A stretch of 64,000 bases of DNA from Cystobacter fuscus (GTDB lineage: Bacteria > Myxococcota > Myxococcia > Myxococcales > Myxococcaceae). The position numbers were made by a program, and so were the translations under genes. Positions 46,705-56,014 of this stretch are shown here, in pieces (the stretch's first letter is position 1; each line of letters starts with the position of its first letter). The notes beneath the pieces were generated by a model, which did no database searches, had not been told where the DNA came from, and was given only the letters and a program-made list of their open reading frames with translations. The stretch spans positions 1,426,001-1,490,000 of the forward strand of contig NZ_CP022098.1 in assembly GCF_002305875.1 (NCBI RefSeq), written 5' to 3'.

Positions 46705-48689
46705 TGGGGGGCCTCGGGGGAGGGACGTGCGGCCAGCGTGGGCTGGACGCTCAAGGTGAAGTGGGGGAGTACGCCGAACGGGGCACCCCGGCCTTCCACG
46801 CCCACGAGGAGCTGGTACTGGCCGGGTTCGGAGGGGGTGACTTCGACCTCGAACAGCCCCTCCTCCACGCGCCGGGGGGCGGGCCGCTGCAACCAGCGCC
46901 CCGAGGGCGGGCGGAACATCAGCACCCGCACCTCCTCGGCGCGTACCGGGCGGGGGTCCTTCGCGTCCGGGAGGGGGCTCAGCCGGAAGCGCAGCGGGGT
47001 GGACACGCCAGGGGAGAGGGGCGTGGAGGGATTGAATTCGGGGGTGAGCGCGAGGGGCAGCTTCCCCACGGCGGAGACGTCCTCGGGGATGCCCTGGACG
47101 TCCCACTCCAGACACACCACGGTCCGTGGGTTGTCCAGGAGGAAGTACACGTCATGCGGGCCGTTCTCCCGCACCACGGCCTCGGCGGTGAAGACGCCGG
47201 GCTCCACCTCGTGCAGCGAGCGATCCAACACCAGGACGGCCTTGGGCTCGCGGCCATAGTTCAGCAGGCTGCCTCGCGGCGCCATCATGCCCTCGCTGTA
47301 GAGGAAGAGGGCGCGGTCCGCGGTGCCCGCGATGATGGCGCTGTTGCCCTCGGGCATCACGGCGAAGGGCGGGGCGCGGCCCAGCCCCCTGGACTCCGAG
47401 GGCTTCTTCTGACCCATGGCCACCTGGGCGATGGAGGGCTTGCCCTCCCTGGCCAGCGAGGCCAGCTCGATGAGCGACACGCGCGCGTCCTCGGTGTTGC
47501 GCACGTAGGCGTAGGCGCTGGTGAAGAGCAGCTGATCCGGCTGGGAGAAGCCGGTGAGGGTGTGGGCGAGCTGGCTGGAGGCCGCGTCGAGGACATCCAC
47601 GCGGTCGCCGTGCGGGTAGAGGACGAAGGCCCAGCGGCCGGAGTTGTCGAAGCGCAGCATGCCGGGCGAGGGCGCCAGGGGAATGTGGCGCGCCACCTCG
47701 CGGCGGGTGGTGTCCACCACCAGCGCCTCGTGGGTGCGCTCCTGCACGGCGTAGAGGGCCTTGGCCACCTCGCTGTAGGCGAGGCTGCCCACGCCGCGGC
47801 CCACCTCCACGCGTCCGGTCTCCTCGAGCGAGGACACATCCACCGCCACCAGGGCTTCGCCCTCGGAGCTGGAGACCCACGCGGTCCGGCCTCCGTCACT
47901 GAAGGCGAAGGCGTGTCCGCCACCGCCCACCTCGAGCGTGCGCAGCACCTGGTAGGAAGCCGTGTCGATGACGGACACGGTGCCGTCCGCCTCGTTGGCC
48001 ACCCAGACGGTGCGCCCGTCCGGGCTGACGGCCAGCCGGCCCGGGTTCTTTCCCACGTGTACGTTGCGCACCACCACGAAGCGGCGCAGGTCCACCACGG
48101 ACACCGTCCCGTGCACGGGGATGGAGAGGAAGAGCGCCCTCATGTCCGGTGGCAGCGCCCAGTCCGCGGGCTCGCCTCCCAGCGACACCAGGTTCTGTAG
48201 CTTGGTGCGGTCCAGGGAGATCTGCGGATCGATCACCGACAGCGTCTGGTCATGGTTGAGGGTGAGGAAGAGATAGGAGTTGAGATTGGCGTCGGCCCGA
48301 GCGGCCAGGAAGCCTCCCAGGTAGGTCTGGATGCGCTCCTTGCAGGTCGCCTCGTCGGGCGCGGCCTGTCCGTGTGCGCGCCGGTTGAGCCACCCGAGGG
48401 GGCGGACTCCGCGCAGGGGCTCGCCGGTGCGGGGATTCGTGAGCGCGAAGCGCGCGGTGCCCTCCAGGGGCGTGCCGCGTTCGGCGCCGGGGATTCGGGG
48501 ATGCAGCCGCAGATCGAAGCTCACGGCCACGTCCGGATGCGTCACCGTCACGGGGGGCTGCGCGGGCAGGGCCACGGGTTCGGGACGGGGCACGGGGGGC
48601 GGTTCGCCGCGGTGTGACAACCGCCATCCCACGAGGGTCACGAGCGCCGCGAGCACGACGCCCATGGTGAGGAGGATGTGCTTTCGCAT
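46701..48689 (-). CDS. YVTN-type beta-propeller protein
   Basis: 662 residues from the ATG at 48689. An N-terminal membrane anchor (LLTMGVVLAALVTLVGW) is followed by a proline-rich linker and propeller repeats of the YVTN type (GRLAVSPDGRTVWVANEADGTVSVID, SGRWAFVLYPHGDRVDVLD). The last about 150 residues form Ig-like strands. The part resembles methanogen surface-layer propellers and quinohemoprotein accessories; no catalytic site is visible. Second gene of the operon. Confidence 0.78.
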   Translation of the reverse strand: MRKHILLTMGVVLAALVTLVGWRLSHRGEPPPVPRPEPVALPAQPPVTVTHPDVAVSFDLRLHPRIPGAERGTPLEGTARFALTNPRTGEPLRGVRPLGWLNRRAHGQAAPDEATCKERIQTYLGGFLAARADANLNSYLFLTLNHDQTLSVIDPQISLDRTKLQNLVSLGGEPADWALPPDMRALFLSIPVHGTVSVVDLRRFVVVRNVHVGKNPGRLAVSPDGRTVWVANEADGTVSVIDTASYQVLRTLEVGGGGHAFAFSDGGRTAWVSSSEGEALVAVDVSSLEETGRVEVGRGVGSLAYSEVAKALYAVQERTHEALVVDTTRREVARHIPLAPSPGMLRFDNSGRWAFVLYPHGDRVDVLDAASSQLAHTLTGFSQPDQLLFTSAYAYVRNTEDARVSLIELASLAREGKPSIAQVAMGQKKPSESRGLGRAPPFAVMPEGNSAIIAGTADRALFLYSEGMMAPRGSLLNYGREPKAVLVLDRSLHEVEPGVFTAEAVVRENGPHDVYFLLDNPRTVVCLEWDVQGIPEDVSAVGKLPLALTPEFNPSTPLSPGVSTPLRFRLSPLPDAKDPRPVRAEEVRVLMFRPPSGRWLQRPAPRRVEEGLFEVEVTPSEPGQYQLLVGVEGRGAPFGVLPHFTLSVQPTLAARPSPEAPQ

Positions 48690-48770
48690 GGAGGGAATTG
48701 ATTCCGGGGGAGGGGAGTGCGGCACGGGGCGTATGAGGGCCCCGTGCCGCTCTGGAGAGACGAGAGAGGA

Positions 48771-51700
48771 CTACTGCACGCGGAGCACGCCCCAGAGTCC
48801 GCCACCGCTCCACTCGAAGCTGGTCACGTCGCGGTAGAGGTAATCACCCGGGGCCTGGGAGATGCCGCCCGCGCCATACAGGGGGTTGATGTTCCAGGAC
48901 TCCATGACGGACATGCCGCTCTGGCTGGAGATGATGTTCGAGGTGGCATTGGGGCCCATGCGCAGGGACGAGGCTCCCTGGGCCCAGGGGTTGCCCTGCC
49001 ACTCGGCGCCGTGGAGCGCGAAGGCGTGCTGGCGCGCGTGTCCCGAGGGATGCGCCACGCGGATGCGCAGCGGCTCGCCCGCGTTCGCGGTGAACAGGGG
49101 CGTGGCCGGATCTCCGTGGACCGAGGAGCTGAGGAGGTCGCCCAACTCCTGATCGTTGAGGTCATTGGGATCCGTCTGGGGCGGCAGGCCCAACCGGGCC
49201 CACAGCGGCTCGGTGTGGTAGTTGAAGGCCTTCTGACCGGAGTCCTCGGCGTCGTCGGTGTCCCCGATGTTGCACAGGGCGGTGCCGCTGTTGCGTGGCT
49301 TCGTGTCCCAGAACCGCTCCTGGCTCGAGTGCAGGCCCAGGTCATCCTGGAAGACGAGCACGAGCTCGCGGAACGTCTCCGTCCGGACGGCCGCGTCCTC
49401 ATCGTCGTCCTCATCGTCGTCCTCATCGTCGTCCTCATCGTCGCCGTGGCCTCCGCCAATCGGGTACTTCACGCGGGCCTGGGCGTCGGTGCCCACGTCC
49501 GTGGTCCAGATGGCGTTGGGCGGCTCGACGATGAGCGCGCCGATGCCGCCGTGCATGCCGTGGTTCACCACATCCGCCATGTTGCGCAGGTTGACGATGC
49601 CGAACTCCACGGGCGTGTAGACGCCGCGCCGCGTGGCCGACCCGTGGCTGTAGCTGCGGTAGTCGCCCATGTACCAGCGGTAGGTGCGCTGGCCGCCGGG
49701 GGGCACCGTCTGGAGGGCATTGAGGCCCACGTTGGCGCCGTCGTCCGTGTTCACGTCGTAGTTGACGAGCTGCGGATGCAGCGAGACGTGATTGGAGGGC
49801 GTCACCTGGTTGACGTTGAAGCCCGGGGTGATGGGCGGCTGGTAGGCCCACTGCGGCGTCTTGCTGAGCTGGGCGGGGAGCCGGTTGGTGAGCACCACCT
49901 GGAGGCACTCGCCGGCTCGGGCGCGCAGGATGAGCGGCTCGGGCTGGCGTGTCCCATCCTGGAGGCTCGTCAGGTACTCGTCCCGGGCGAACAGGATGGC
50001 GTCGGGGTCATAGAGGCCGTACTTGCTGTTGTAGACGAGCGCGCCTCCCGGCAACCAGTGGGCCGCGTCGATCGCGGACACCCGGTAGAGGCGCACCGCG
50101 CTGCCCCGGGGGCACGCGTCCACGGCGGCGGCCTTCTGGCCGAACTTCCCCTGTGCTTCCGCCGCCTGCACGAGACCGGAGTCGAGCTGACGCATCTTCT
50201 CGGGGTACGTCATGGCGTACTCCAGCTTGCGCTCCTTGACCTGCCGGCCCGACTCGTCCACCTCGTAGGAGCGCTGGAGCGTCTCCTCGGTCTCCGGATT
50301 CATCCTGCCGAGCACCGACTCCGTGGGCAGCTCCAGCAGCGGCGCTGGTGCCCAGGTGCTTGCCTGCGTCCTGAAGGACAGGGCGGAGGAATCCATCGTG
50401 GTGAGCTCCGCGGCCTGGAGCGCCAGGTGGCCCAGGGTCTTCTCGCCCGTCTGCTTCTTCTTGTACGTGCGCATCAGGCCCCACGCGCCGTTCCACAGGT
50501 CGTCGGTGGCGGCGCCCTGGTACATGTAGTCGGCGGTGTCGTAGGTGCCGCCTAGGGTGGGCAGGCCGTTGGTCAGGTTGAACTCGAAGTGCTCGGAGAT
50601 GCCCACGGCCTGCGCGTTGCGGTAGCCACTGTTCGGGTCCGCGCCCTCACGCAGCCACTTGGTGCCGTGGACGGTGAAGGAGTGCTGTTCCTCCTGGGAG
50701 CCCTGGATGAGGCGGATCTTCACCTTGTCGCCCTCGTAGCCGCGCAGCAGCGGGGTGTACGGGTCGCCATGCAGGTCCGAGCGGAAGACGTTGGCCATGT
50801 CTCCCCGCTCGTCCGTGCGCTGCGTGCGCTGGGCGCAGCTCGCGGTCCGCTGGCCGATGCGCAGGGGGATGGGCTCGTTGCGGTAGTTGATGGTCATGGT
50901 GCCGGGGTCCGTGACGCTGATGGCCTCGGGCATGGGGGTCGTCTGGAAGGCCACCGTCGACGGGAGCTCCCCCTCGATGTGGTTGGGCGGGTTCACCGGC
51001 TGGCCACACTCGTCATAGGCCGGGACGAAGTCGGCCAGGGCGAGCGCGAACTCGCGGAAGCTGTTGGCGGGATCCGCCGTGAGCACGTCCGCCTTCCAGC
51101 TCGTGGGGCCGCCATCGCTCGAGCGCGTGCCGTAGAAGACGCCCGTCTCCGGGTTCCTCCACTTCGAGCCCTTGGGCTCCACGATGAGGGCGCCGTAGAA
51201 GCCGTGGTGCTGATGGCTGGAGGGCCCGAAGTGGTCGTGCGTGAAGACCGTCTCGATGGGCCGCTCCCGGCCCTTGGCGTCGGCGAGCGGATCCGCCCAC
51301 CAGCGCTGGGTGCTGGTCTGCGCGCCCATCACTCCCAGGCGCGGGTGCATCCGGGCCGCCAGTTGGAGCCGCGGCCCCGTGGTCTCCACCGTGCCATCCG
51401 CCGCGAAGGCACCGCCCGCGGTGTTGATCTTCTCGATGCGATGCAGCACCTCCTGGAAGGAGAACGTCCCGTCCTCGTAGTTCCACCCGTTGCCCGCGCC
51501 GTCCGCGGACATCACGTCGAACTTCACCAGGTGGATGTGCTGCCCGACGGTGTCCGTGGGGGTGTAGACCTGGAAGTCGTCCGCCTCGAGCTCCTTGGGC
51601 ATGAGGTTGGTGGGGTAGAAGTTGATGCACTCCCCGGACTCGGCCCGGAAGAAGAAGGGCTCCGGAGGCCGCAGCCCCTTCTGGGTGTCCGCCACGTCGC

Positions 51701-54251
51701 CATCGAGCACGATGAGGCGCGCCTGCCGATCGTGCCAGCCCTCCCGGTTGATGTTCTGCATGTCGATCTGCACGTAGCTGGCGCGGTAGTCGCGGCGCGG
51801 CGCGGAGGCGGGGCAGGGGTCCGCGAAGGGCGCGCCCGCCACGGGCTTGCGGCCGTTGACGTAGAAGAAGCCCCGGGCGCCGGTCGCCGTGTAGGCCGGA
51901 TAGGCCGCGACGATGTCGCTCGTGTAGTAGGGCCTCGGCACGTAGCTGGCGCCGGGGAACCCACCGCCGTGGAAGGACATGGCCTTCTTCTCCAGGGTGG
52001 TGCCGTCCTGGGGCAGCAGCTTCACGTCCAGCGCCTGGTGGTCCACGTAGAAGCGCTTGCCGGGCTGGCCATAGGTGGAGGTCCCGACGGCGGCGGTGAC
52101 GATGTGGCGCGGCAGTCCGCCGTCCTGCTCCAGATCCAACGGGGGCTGGGGCGGGCGGTGGCCGGCCTTGCCCGCGACGTAGAAGGGGTAGCCCGGGAAG
52201 GCGGGCCGGTGCACCTGCTTGCCGCTCGCGTCGGTGACGACCGAGTCCGCGTAGGTGGGCATGGGCGGCATGGCCCGTGAGGGAATGGGGATGACGGCGG
52301 GGTTGGGCGTGCCACCGGAGATCTCCCCGTCCGGCAGGCGGCGGTCCTGCGTGCCGGCCTCGAAGACGTCATGCACGCGCCAGAGCGCCCACATGCCCTG
52401 GGCGAAGTGCGGATAGAGGTGGCAGTGGTGGATGGAGTCGCCCGGGGTGAGGTTGCGGTTGCCGGAGCCGCCGTAGTTGATGTCGTAGGTGAAGGTCGCG
52501 CCCGGTCCGATCGTCTGCGAGTCCAGGTAGTTGGAGTTGTCCTCGCCCGGGCTGTACTTCCACTGGTGGGCATGGAGGTGGAAGACGTGCGTCTCGGCCG
52601 GGCCCGCGTGGATGTTGCGGATGCGGACCGGGTCGCCCAGGTAGCTGTGGTGCACGTTGGAGGGATCGTCCGCGTAGAGCGCGCGCACGGCGTTGCCCTG
52701 CCAGTCCTTCTCCACGTTGAGGGCGGGGTCTCCATTGGCCCAGGACTCGAGGAAGAACTCCTCGAAGGCGCAGTCCGCGCAGTCCTTGGTGGGGCCCACC
52801 TTCGCCCGGTTGGCCATCAGCTCCGCGCCCAGGCCGGCCACGCCGTAGTTGATGCCGAAGCCGTCGCGCACGCCGTGCAGGGTGGGGTTCCACTCCAGCT
52901 CGTCGAAGGCCTGAACCGCCTTGATCTCGTCGTGGTAGATGGCGGTGATTTCCCGGAAGTGCCCCTGGTCCTTCGAGGAGAAGGTGCCCACGCTGGTGTG
53001 GGCGTAGTCGGTGATGATGGCCTCCAGGTCGCCGTGCCAGATCTCGTTCGTCTTCGTGTCGAGGATGTTCAAGAGGGGCCGGTCATTGGCGTCCCTCGCC
53101 TCGTAGTTGATGAGCGGGGTGCCATCCGGGTTGGACAGGCGGTTGCCCTGGGCGTCCTTGCGCGTGGCCGCCTGGAGCACCTCGGCGGACACCTTGGAGC
53201 GGTACCACTTCGAGCCCGCGGGCTCCACGTTGACGGCACCGAAGAGGCCCTGGGCGGTGGAGCCGCCGTCGCCCTCGCCGCCAAAGGTGGCGCCCATGCT
53301 GTGCATGAAGAAGACGCCCTCGTGGTCCGCGTAGAGCGTGTACGTGGTGCTGTCACCGGGCGCGACGAGGGTGCTGGCGTTCTTGCCCACGTTCGCTCCG
53401 TCGTCCTTGATGCTCAGGTACTGGAGGCCCTGCACGTGCACCGAGGCCCGGCGGGTGAAGGGGGAGTCTTCCTTGTTGGCGGTCTCGATGTCGTCCGGCT
53501 CTTCTCCCTCACCGGGCTCCTCGCCCTCACCCGGTTCCTCGCCCTCTCCAGGCTCCTCCACCTCACCCGGTTCCTCGCCCTCACCGGGCTCCTCCACCTC
53601 CGGCGCGGCGCCGAACCACTTCCCGCCCACCGCATGCCCTGTCACCAGCGAGGCCAGCGGATCCCACGACTCCGTGGGCAACCACGTGGGCAGCATCTTG
53701 CGCACCATCCCGAATCCCGCGGTGGGCTGTACCACCTGGCTGGGAGTGGGCTGGGACTGTGAGGGATTGGGGATCTCCGCGCGCGTGGGCGCGAGCCAGT
53801 TGGTGAACTGGATGCGCAGACAGTCCCCGACGTTGGCGCGCAGGGTCAGTGGCCGCGGGCGCTTGTCCAAGCGCAGCCGTGCGTTGCCGGGCCCGATGGG
53901 CTTGGACGCGTCGATGGCCTCCACGTCCCGCTTCAGGGCGTACATCATCCCCGAGGGGTTGTACGCGCCGAACCGGTTGTAGGTGTAGACCTGATCCAAC
54001 GCCACCACGTTCGCGGTGAGGGTGCGCGCACACGACACCCGCGTGCCAGCCGTGGGCGCTGGCCCCACCAGGGGCATGTCTTGCGAGGCCATGGGCTGGA
54101 CTCCGGAGGAGACCGCCTCCTCCTGCCCGGTGTCGGTGGTGTCGCCCTGGCAGGCCAACCCCACCGCGAATAGCGTGGCCAGAAGCGCCCGGCGTGACAC
54201 CGGATGCCAACCGGGCCGCCAGGCCCTATCGAGTCTTTGTCGTGCCGACAT
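48771..54251 (-). CDS. Giant multicopper oxidase with three cupredoxin-pair units
   Basis: 1826 residues after a lipoprotein-like signal (FAVGLAC). Three homologous units recur: DDGANVGKN (about 290), HIHLVKFD (about 904) and LVNYDVNTDDGANVG (about 1500), each followed by a partner domain. Copper motifs are HVFHLHAHQW (about 558), HCHLYPHFAQGM (about 610; the only HCH), HIHLVKFD (about 904) and HDHFGPSSHQHHG (about 1010). Units 2 and 3 lack the HCH type-1 motif. This length and order resemble the large manganese oxidases of the MofA/MnxG kind, but the substrate is unproven. Linkers are low-complexity (EEPGEG and DDED repeats). First gene of the operon. Confidence 0.9.
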   Translation of the reverse strand: MSARQRLDRAWRPGWHPVSRRALLATLFAVGLACQGDTTDTGQEEAVSSGVQPMASQDMPLVGPAPTAGTRVSCARTLTANVVALDQVYTYNRFGAYNPSGMMYALKRDVEAIDASKPIGPGNARLRLDKRPRPLTLRANVGDCLRIQFTNWLAPTRAEIPNPSQSQPTPSQVVQPTAGFGMVRKMLPTWLPTESWDPLASLVTGHAVGGKWFGAAPEVEEPGEGEEPGEVEEPGEGEEPGEGEEPGEGEEPDDIETANKEDSPFTRRASVHVQGLQYLSIKDDGANVGKNASTLVAPGDSTTYTLYADHEGVFFMHSMGATFGGEGDGGSTAQGLFGAVNVEPAGSKWYRSKVSAEVLQAATRKDAQGNRLSNPDGTPLINYEARDANDRPLLNILDTKTNEIWHGDLEAIITDYAHTSVGTFSSKDQGHFREITAIYHDEIKAVQAFDELEWNPTLHGVRDGFGINYGVAGLGAELMANRAKVGPTKDCADCAFEEFFLESWANGDPALNVEKDWQGNAVRALYADDPSNVHHSYLGDPVRIRNIHAGPAETHVFHLHAHQWKYSPGEDNSNYLDSQTIGPGATFTYDINYGGSGNRNLTPGDSIHHCHLYPHFAQGMWALWRVHDVFEAGTQDRRLPDGEISGGTPNPAVIPIPSRAMPPMPTYADSVVTDASGKQVHRPAFPGYPFYVAGKAGHRPPQPPLDLEQDGGLPRHIVTAAVGTSTYGQPGKRFYVDHQALDVKLLPQDGTTLEKKAMSFHGGGFPGASYVPRPYYTSDIVAAYPAYTATGARGFFYVNGRKPVAGAPFADPCPASAPRRDYRASYVQIDMQNINREGWHDRQARLIVLDGDVADTQKGLRPPEPFFFRAESGECINFYPTNLMPKELEADDFQVYTPTDTVGQHIHLVKFDVMSADGAGNGWNYEDGTFSFQEVLHRIEKINTAGGAFAADGTVETTGPRLQLAARMHPRLGVMGAQTSTQRWWADPLADAKGRERPIETVFTHDHFGPSSHQHHGFYGALIVEPKGSKWRNPETGVFYGTRSSDGGPTSWKADVLTADPANSFREFALALADFVPAYDECGQPVNPPNHIEGELPSTVAFQTTPMPEAISVTDPGTMTINYRNEPIPLRIGQRTASCAQRTQRTDERGDMANVFRSDLHGDPYTPLLRGYEGDKVKIRLIQGSQEEQHSFTVHGTKWLREGADPNSGYRNAQAVGISEHFEFNLTNGLPTLGGTYDTADYMYQGAATDDLWNGAWGLMRTYKKKQTGEKTLGHLALQAAELTTMDSSALSFRTQASTWAPAPLLELPTESVLGRMNPETEETLQRSYEVDESGRQVKERKLEYAMTYPEKMRQLDSGLVQAAEAQGKFGQKAAAVDACPRGSAVRLYRVSAIDAAHWLPGGALVYNSKYGLYDPDAILFARDEYLTSLQDGTRQPEPLILRARAGECLQVVLTNRLPAQLSKTPQWAYQPPITPGFNVNQVTPSNHVSLHPQLVNYDVNTDDGANVGLNALQTVPPGGQRTYRWYMGDYRSYSHGSATRRGVYTPVEFGIVNLRNMADVVNHGMHGGIGALIVEPPNAIWTTDVGTDAQARVKYPIGGGHGDDEDDDEDDDEDDDEDAAVRTETFRELVLVFQDDLGLHSSQERFWDTKPRNSGTALCNIGDTDDAEDSGQKAFNYHTEPLWARLGLPPQTDPNDLNDQELGDLLSSSVHGDPATPLFTANAGEPLRIRVAHPSGHARQHAFALHGAEWQGNPWAQGASSLRMGPNATSNIISSQSGMSVMESWNINPLYGAGGISQAPGDYLYRDVTSFEWSGGGLWGVLRVQ
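49395..49442 (-). repeat. Four perfect 12-bp repeats in the oxidase gene
   Basis: The unit GTCCTCATCGTC (plus strand) occurs four times in a row and encodes the acidic DDED linker in the third unit of the oxidase. A perfect tandem repeat inside a gene can change length by slippage. Confidence 0.9.
53499..53600 (-). repeat. 18-bp imperfect repeats in the oxidase gene
   Basis: Five and a partial copies of an 18-base unit encode the EEPGEG(E/V) linker before the unit-1 cupredoxins. It is a low-complexity, extracellular-type linker. Confidence 0.85.
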
Positions 54252-54638
54252 TTGTTCCGTCCTGAATGAGCCGTGTACCCGCCATTCCTGAGAGCTTTCT
54301 CAAGCTGAGAGTCTTCTTGGGAATGTGTCTCTTCGGAGAAAACCCTTGCAGGCCATAGCAAGTGCTTTCCTGGCGACAGTGAGTGACGGTGAACCATTAA
54401 TGAGATGAAGTCAGCGAAGTAAAGCCTGTCCGTAACCACGCGAACTCACTGGCAGTGGAACCGGGCGCGCGGGCTTGTCTGAGAGTTCTCTGAGGAATGG
54501 CCCGCCTGGAATCACGCGAGCCTTCGGCTCCAGCGTTACCAGTGGGGACTCCAACGGGGACGGGGGCTGGCGCGGGCTCGAGGCGATTCGTCACGACGAG
54601 GTGAACTCCCGCCCCAGCTCCATCCAGCAAACGCACTC

Positions 54639-54672
54639 GCCGGCTGAGAATCCTTTCAGGATTCCCGCCGGC
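54639..54672. other. Stem-loop in the leader region
   Basis: A two-part inverted repeat: GCCGGC arms outside, GAATCCT / AGGATTC arms inside, with a 3-base loop. No T-tract follows on either strand, so it is more likely RNA structure or a binding site than a terminator. Confidence 0.55.
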
Positions 54673-54698
54673 GTCTGGCTTAAAAACCTCTCAGGAAT

Positions 54699-54743
54699 CC
54701 CCCTCGGGCGGGGTGCTCTTCCGGGCGAGCACGGCCCGAGGGG
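54699..54743 (-). terminator. Stem-loop after the 283-residue secreted protein gene
   Basis: A 10-bp stem (CCCCTCGGGC / GCCCGAGGGG, with one extra base on the left arm) has an inner GTGCTC / GAGCAC stem. It lies about 20 bases past the stop codon at 54761, and T-runs follow within 20 bases on the minus strand. It is a likely terminator or attenuator. Confidence 0.5.
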
Positions 54744-54760
54744 AATTTTGAAGAAAGCCG

Positions 54761-55612
54761 CTAGTCCTCGCCGTCGCCGTCGCTCTCGTAGACGGGATCC
54801 GGCACGTCATACCTGCCATGGACCTGGTTCTGCGCCTGGCAGTTCTTGGTGCACGGGGTGGCGGCGGGGGAGTTCTCCACCGCGTCCTCACCCAGCACGC
54901 CGCCCATGCGGCCACCGGACGTGACACGCCAGACCGTCTCGTGCTCATCCTGGACGAGCTTCGCGGCGACCTGGGGGCTGTCCTTGCCCCGGATCAGATC
55001 CAGGTTGCCGAAGTTGATCTTCCCGGTGTAGGGATTGGTGAAATAAAACACGTTCGGACCCAGCGTATGGACGAAGTCGATCGTTCCCGTCTCGGTGGCC
55101 CACTCCGGCTCCAGCTGGAAGATGCCACCCTGGGCACAGTCATTGGCCTGGATCTTCATCTTGAGGCTCTGGCCCTCGCGGATCAGCCGCACGCCGCCGT
55201 CCTTGTTCTCCACCCGCATGGAGCTGCCATCGAGCGTCGTCGTCCCGAGGATCGGCTCCTTGCGCGTGAAGAGCATCGTGGTCACCCCACCCGTGATGTC
55301 CAGGGGGTTGCTCGTGGCCTTGAGCGTGTAGTTGTAGACAGCGAACGTCGAGACATCGACGTCGAAGTCGACGTACTTACCGCGGACCTTCAAAATGCCA
55401 TGTGAGGGCAGGCTCTGGCTGGGAACCTCGATCCTGTCCCCTCCTCCCTTGGCCTTGATGACGAGGGGTGTGCCATTGGGCAGCGTCAGGGCGAAGCCGC
55501 CTCCCGAGCAGGCGGTTGAGTTGGCGGCGTGCGCGGTGGGAACTCCGAACAGTGCACAGACTCCAAGCGAGAGCAGCGCGCCCAGGGCACGCAGTCGAGT
55601 CGAGAGATGCAT
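54761..55612 (-). CDS. Secreted protein of unknown function
   Basis: 283 residues with a clear signal peptide (LGALLSLGVCALFGVPTAHA). The mature part is beta-strand-rich, with KMKIQANDCAQGGIFQLEP and TGTIDFVHTLGPNVFYFTNP, and a C-terminal tail with CTKNC and many acidic residues. I do not recognise the family. It is read in the same direction as the metal-oxidase operon and sits just upstream of its leader, so it may belong to the same system, but a terminator lies between. Confidence 0.7.
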   Translation of the reverse strand: MHLSTRLRALGALLSLGVCALFGVPTAHAANSTACSGGGFALTLPNGTPLVIKAKGGGDRIEVPSQSLPSHGILKVRGKYVDFDVDVSTFAVYNYTLKATSNPLDITGGVTTMLFTRKEPILGTTTLDGSSMRVENKDGGVRLIREGQSLKMKIQANDCAQGGIFQLEPEWATETGTIDFVHTLGPNVFYFTNPYTGKINFGNLDLIRGKDSPQVAAKLVQDEHETVWRVTSGGRMGGVLGEDAVENSPAATPCTKNCQAQNQVHGRYDVPDPVYESDGDGED

Positions 55613-56014
55613 GGTGTTTTTTCCGGGGGATTGTTGTGAGTGGTGCTGAAACGAATACCGCGATGGCTGGATCCAGCCGTGGTCAGACTAACGCCTGTTT
55701 CCGGCGCATACAAATACAATCGAAGACAAAAGCAATGGATGAGCTGGTGGGGTGCTGGCTCCGGCGGAGTTCATTTCCGTCAGGGAATGGACCTGGAGTG
55801 CGCGGACGAGCACCGGTGTGGGTGCTTCGTCGGCATGCTTTGGCCAGCTTGGTGCGTATGAAAGATGCTTACCACTCAGCAACCAAGAAGTAGGGGGACT
55901 CATTCGGTTTCTGCCAAGGGGGGCTCGGAACGAGTCCTCTGACACCTTCCCGGAGCGATATGTCAGAAGGACGGACGAGGAGAAGAGGGGTCCATTCCGT
56001 CCCCCGAGGAACAC
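55613..56014. other. 402-bp divergent intergenic region
   Basis: No gene is seen between the secreted protein and the MaoC gene, which are read outward. The patch at 55700-55740 is AT-rich and may hold promoters. The ORFs crossing it are shadows. Confidence 0.45.

Larger units (their letters stand above)
54252..54760. other. 509-bp leader region of the oxidase operon
   Basis: No gene is seen. It separates the oxidase from the secreted protein gene upstream and should hold the operon promoter. It has two strong stem-loops (listed separately) and several copies of a motif close to CTCTCAGGAAT (54283-54295 on the minus strand, near 54487, 54655 and 54688 on the plus strand). Confidence 0.5.
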
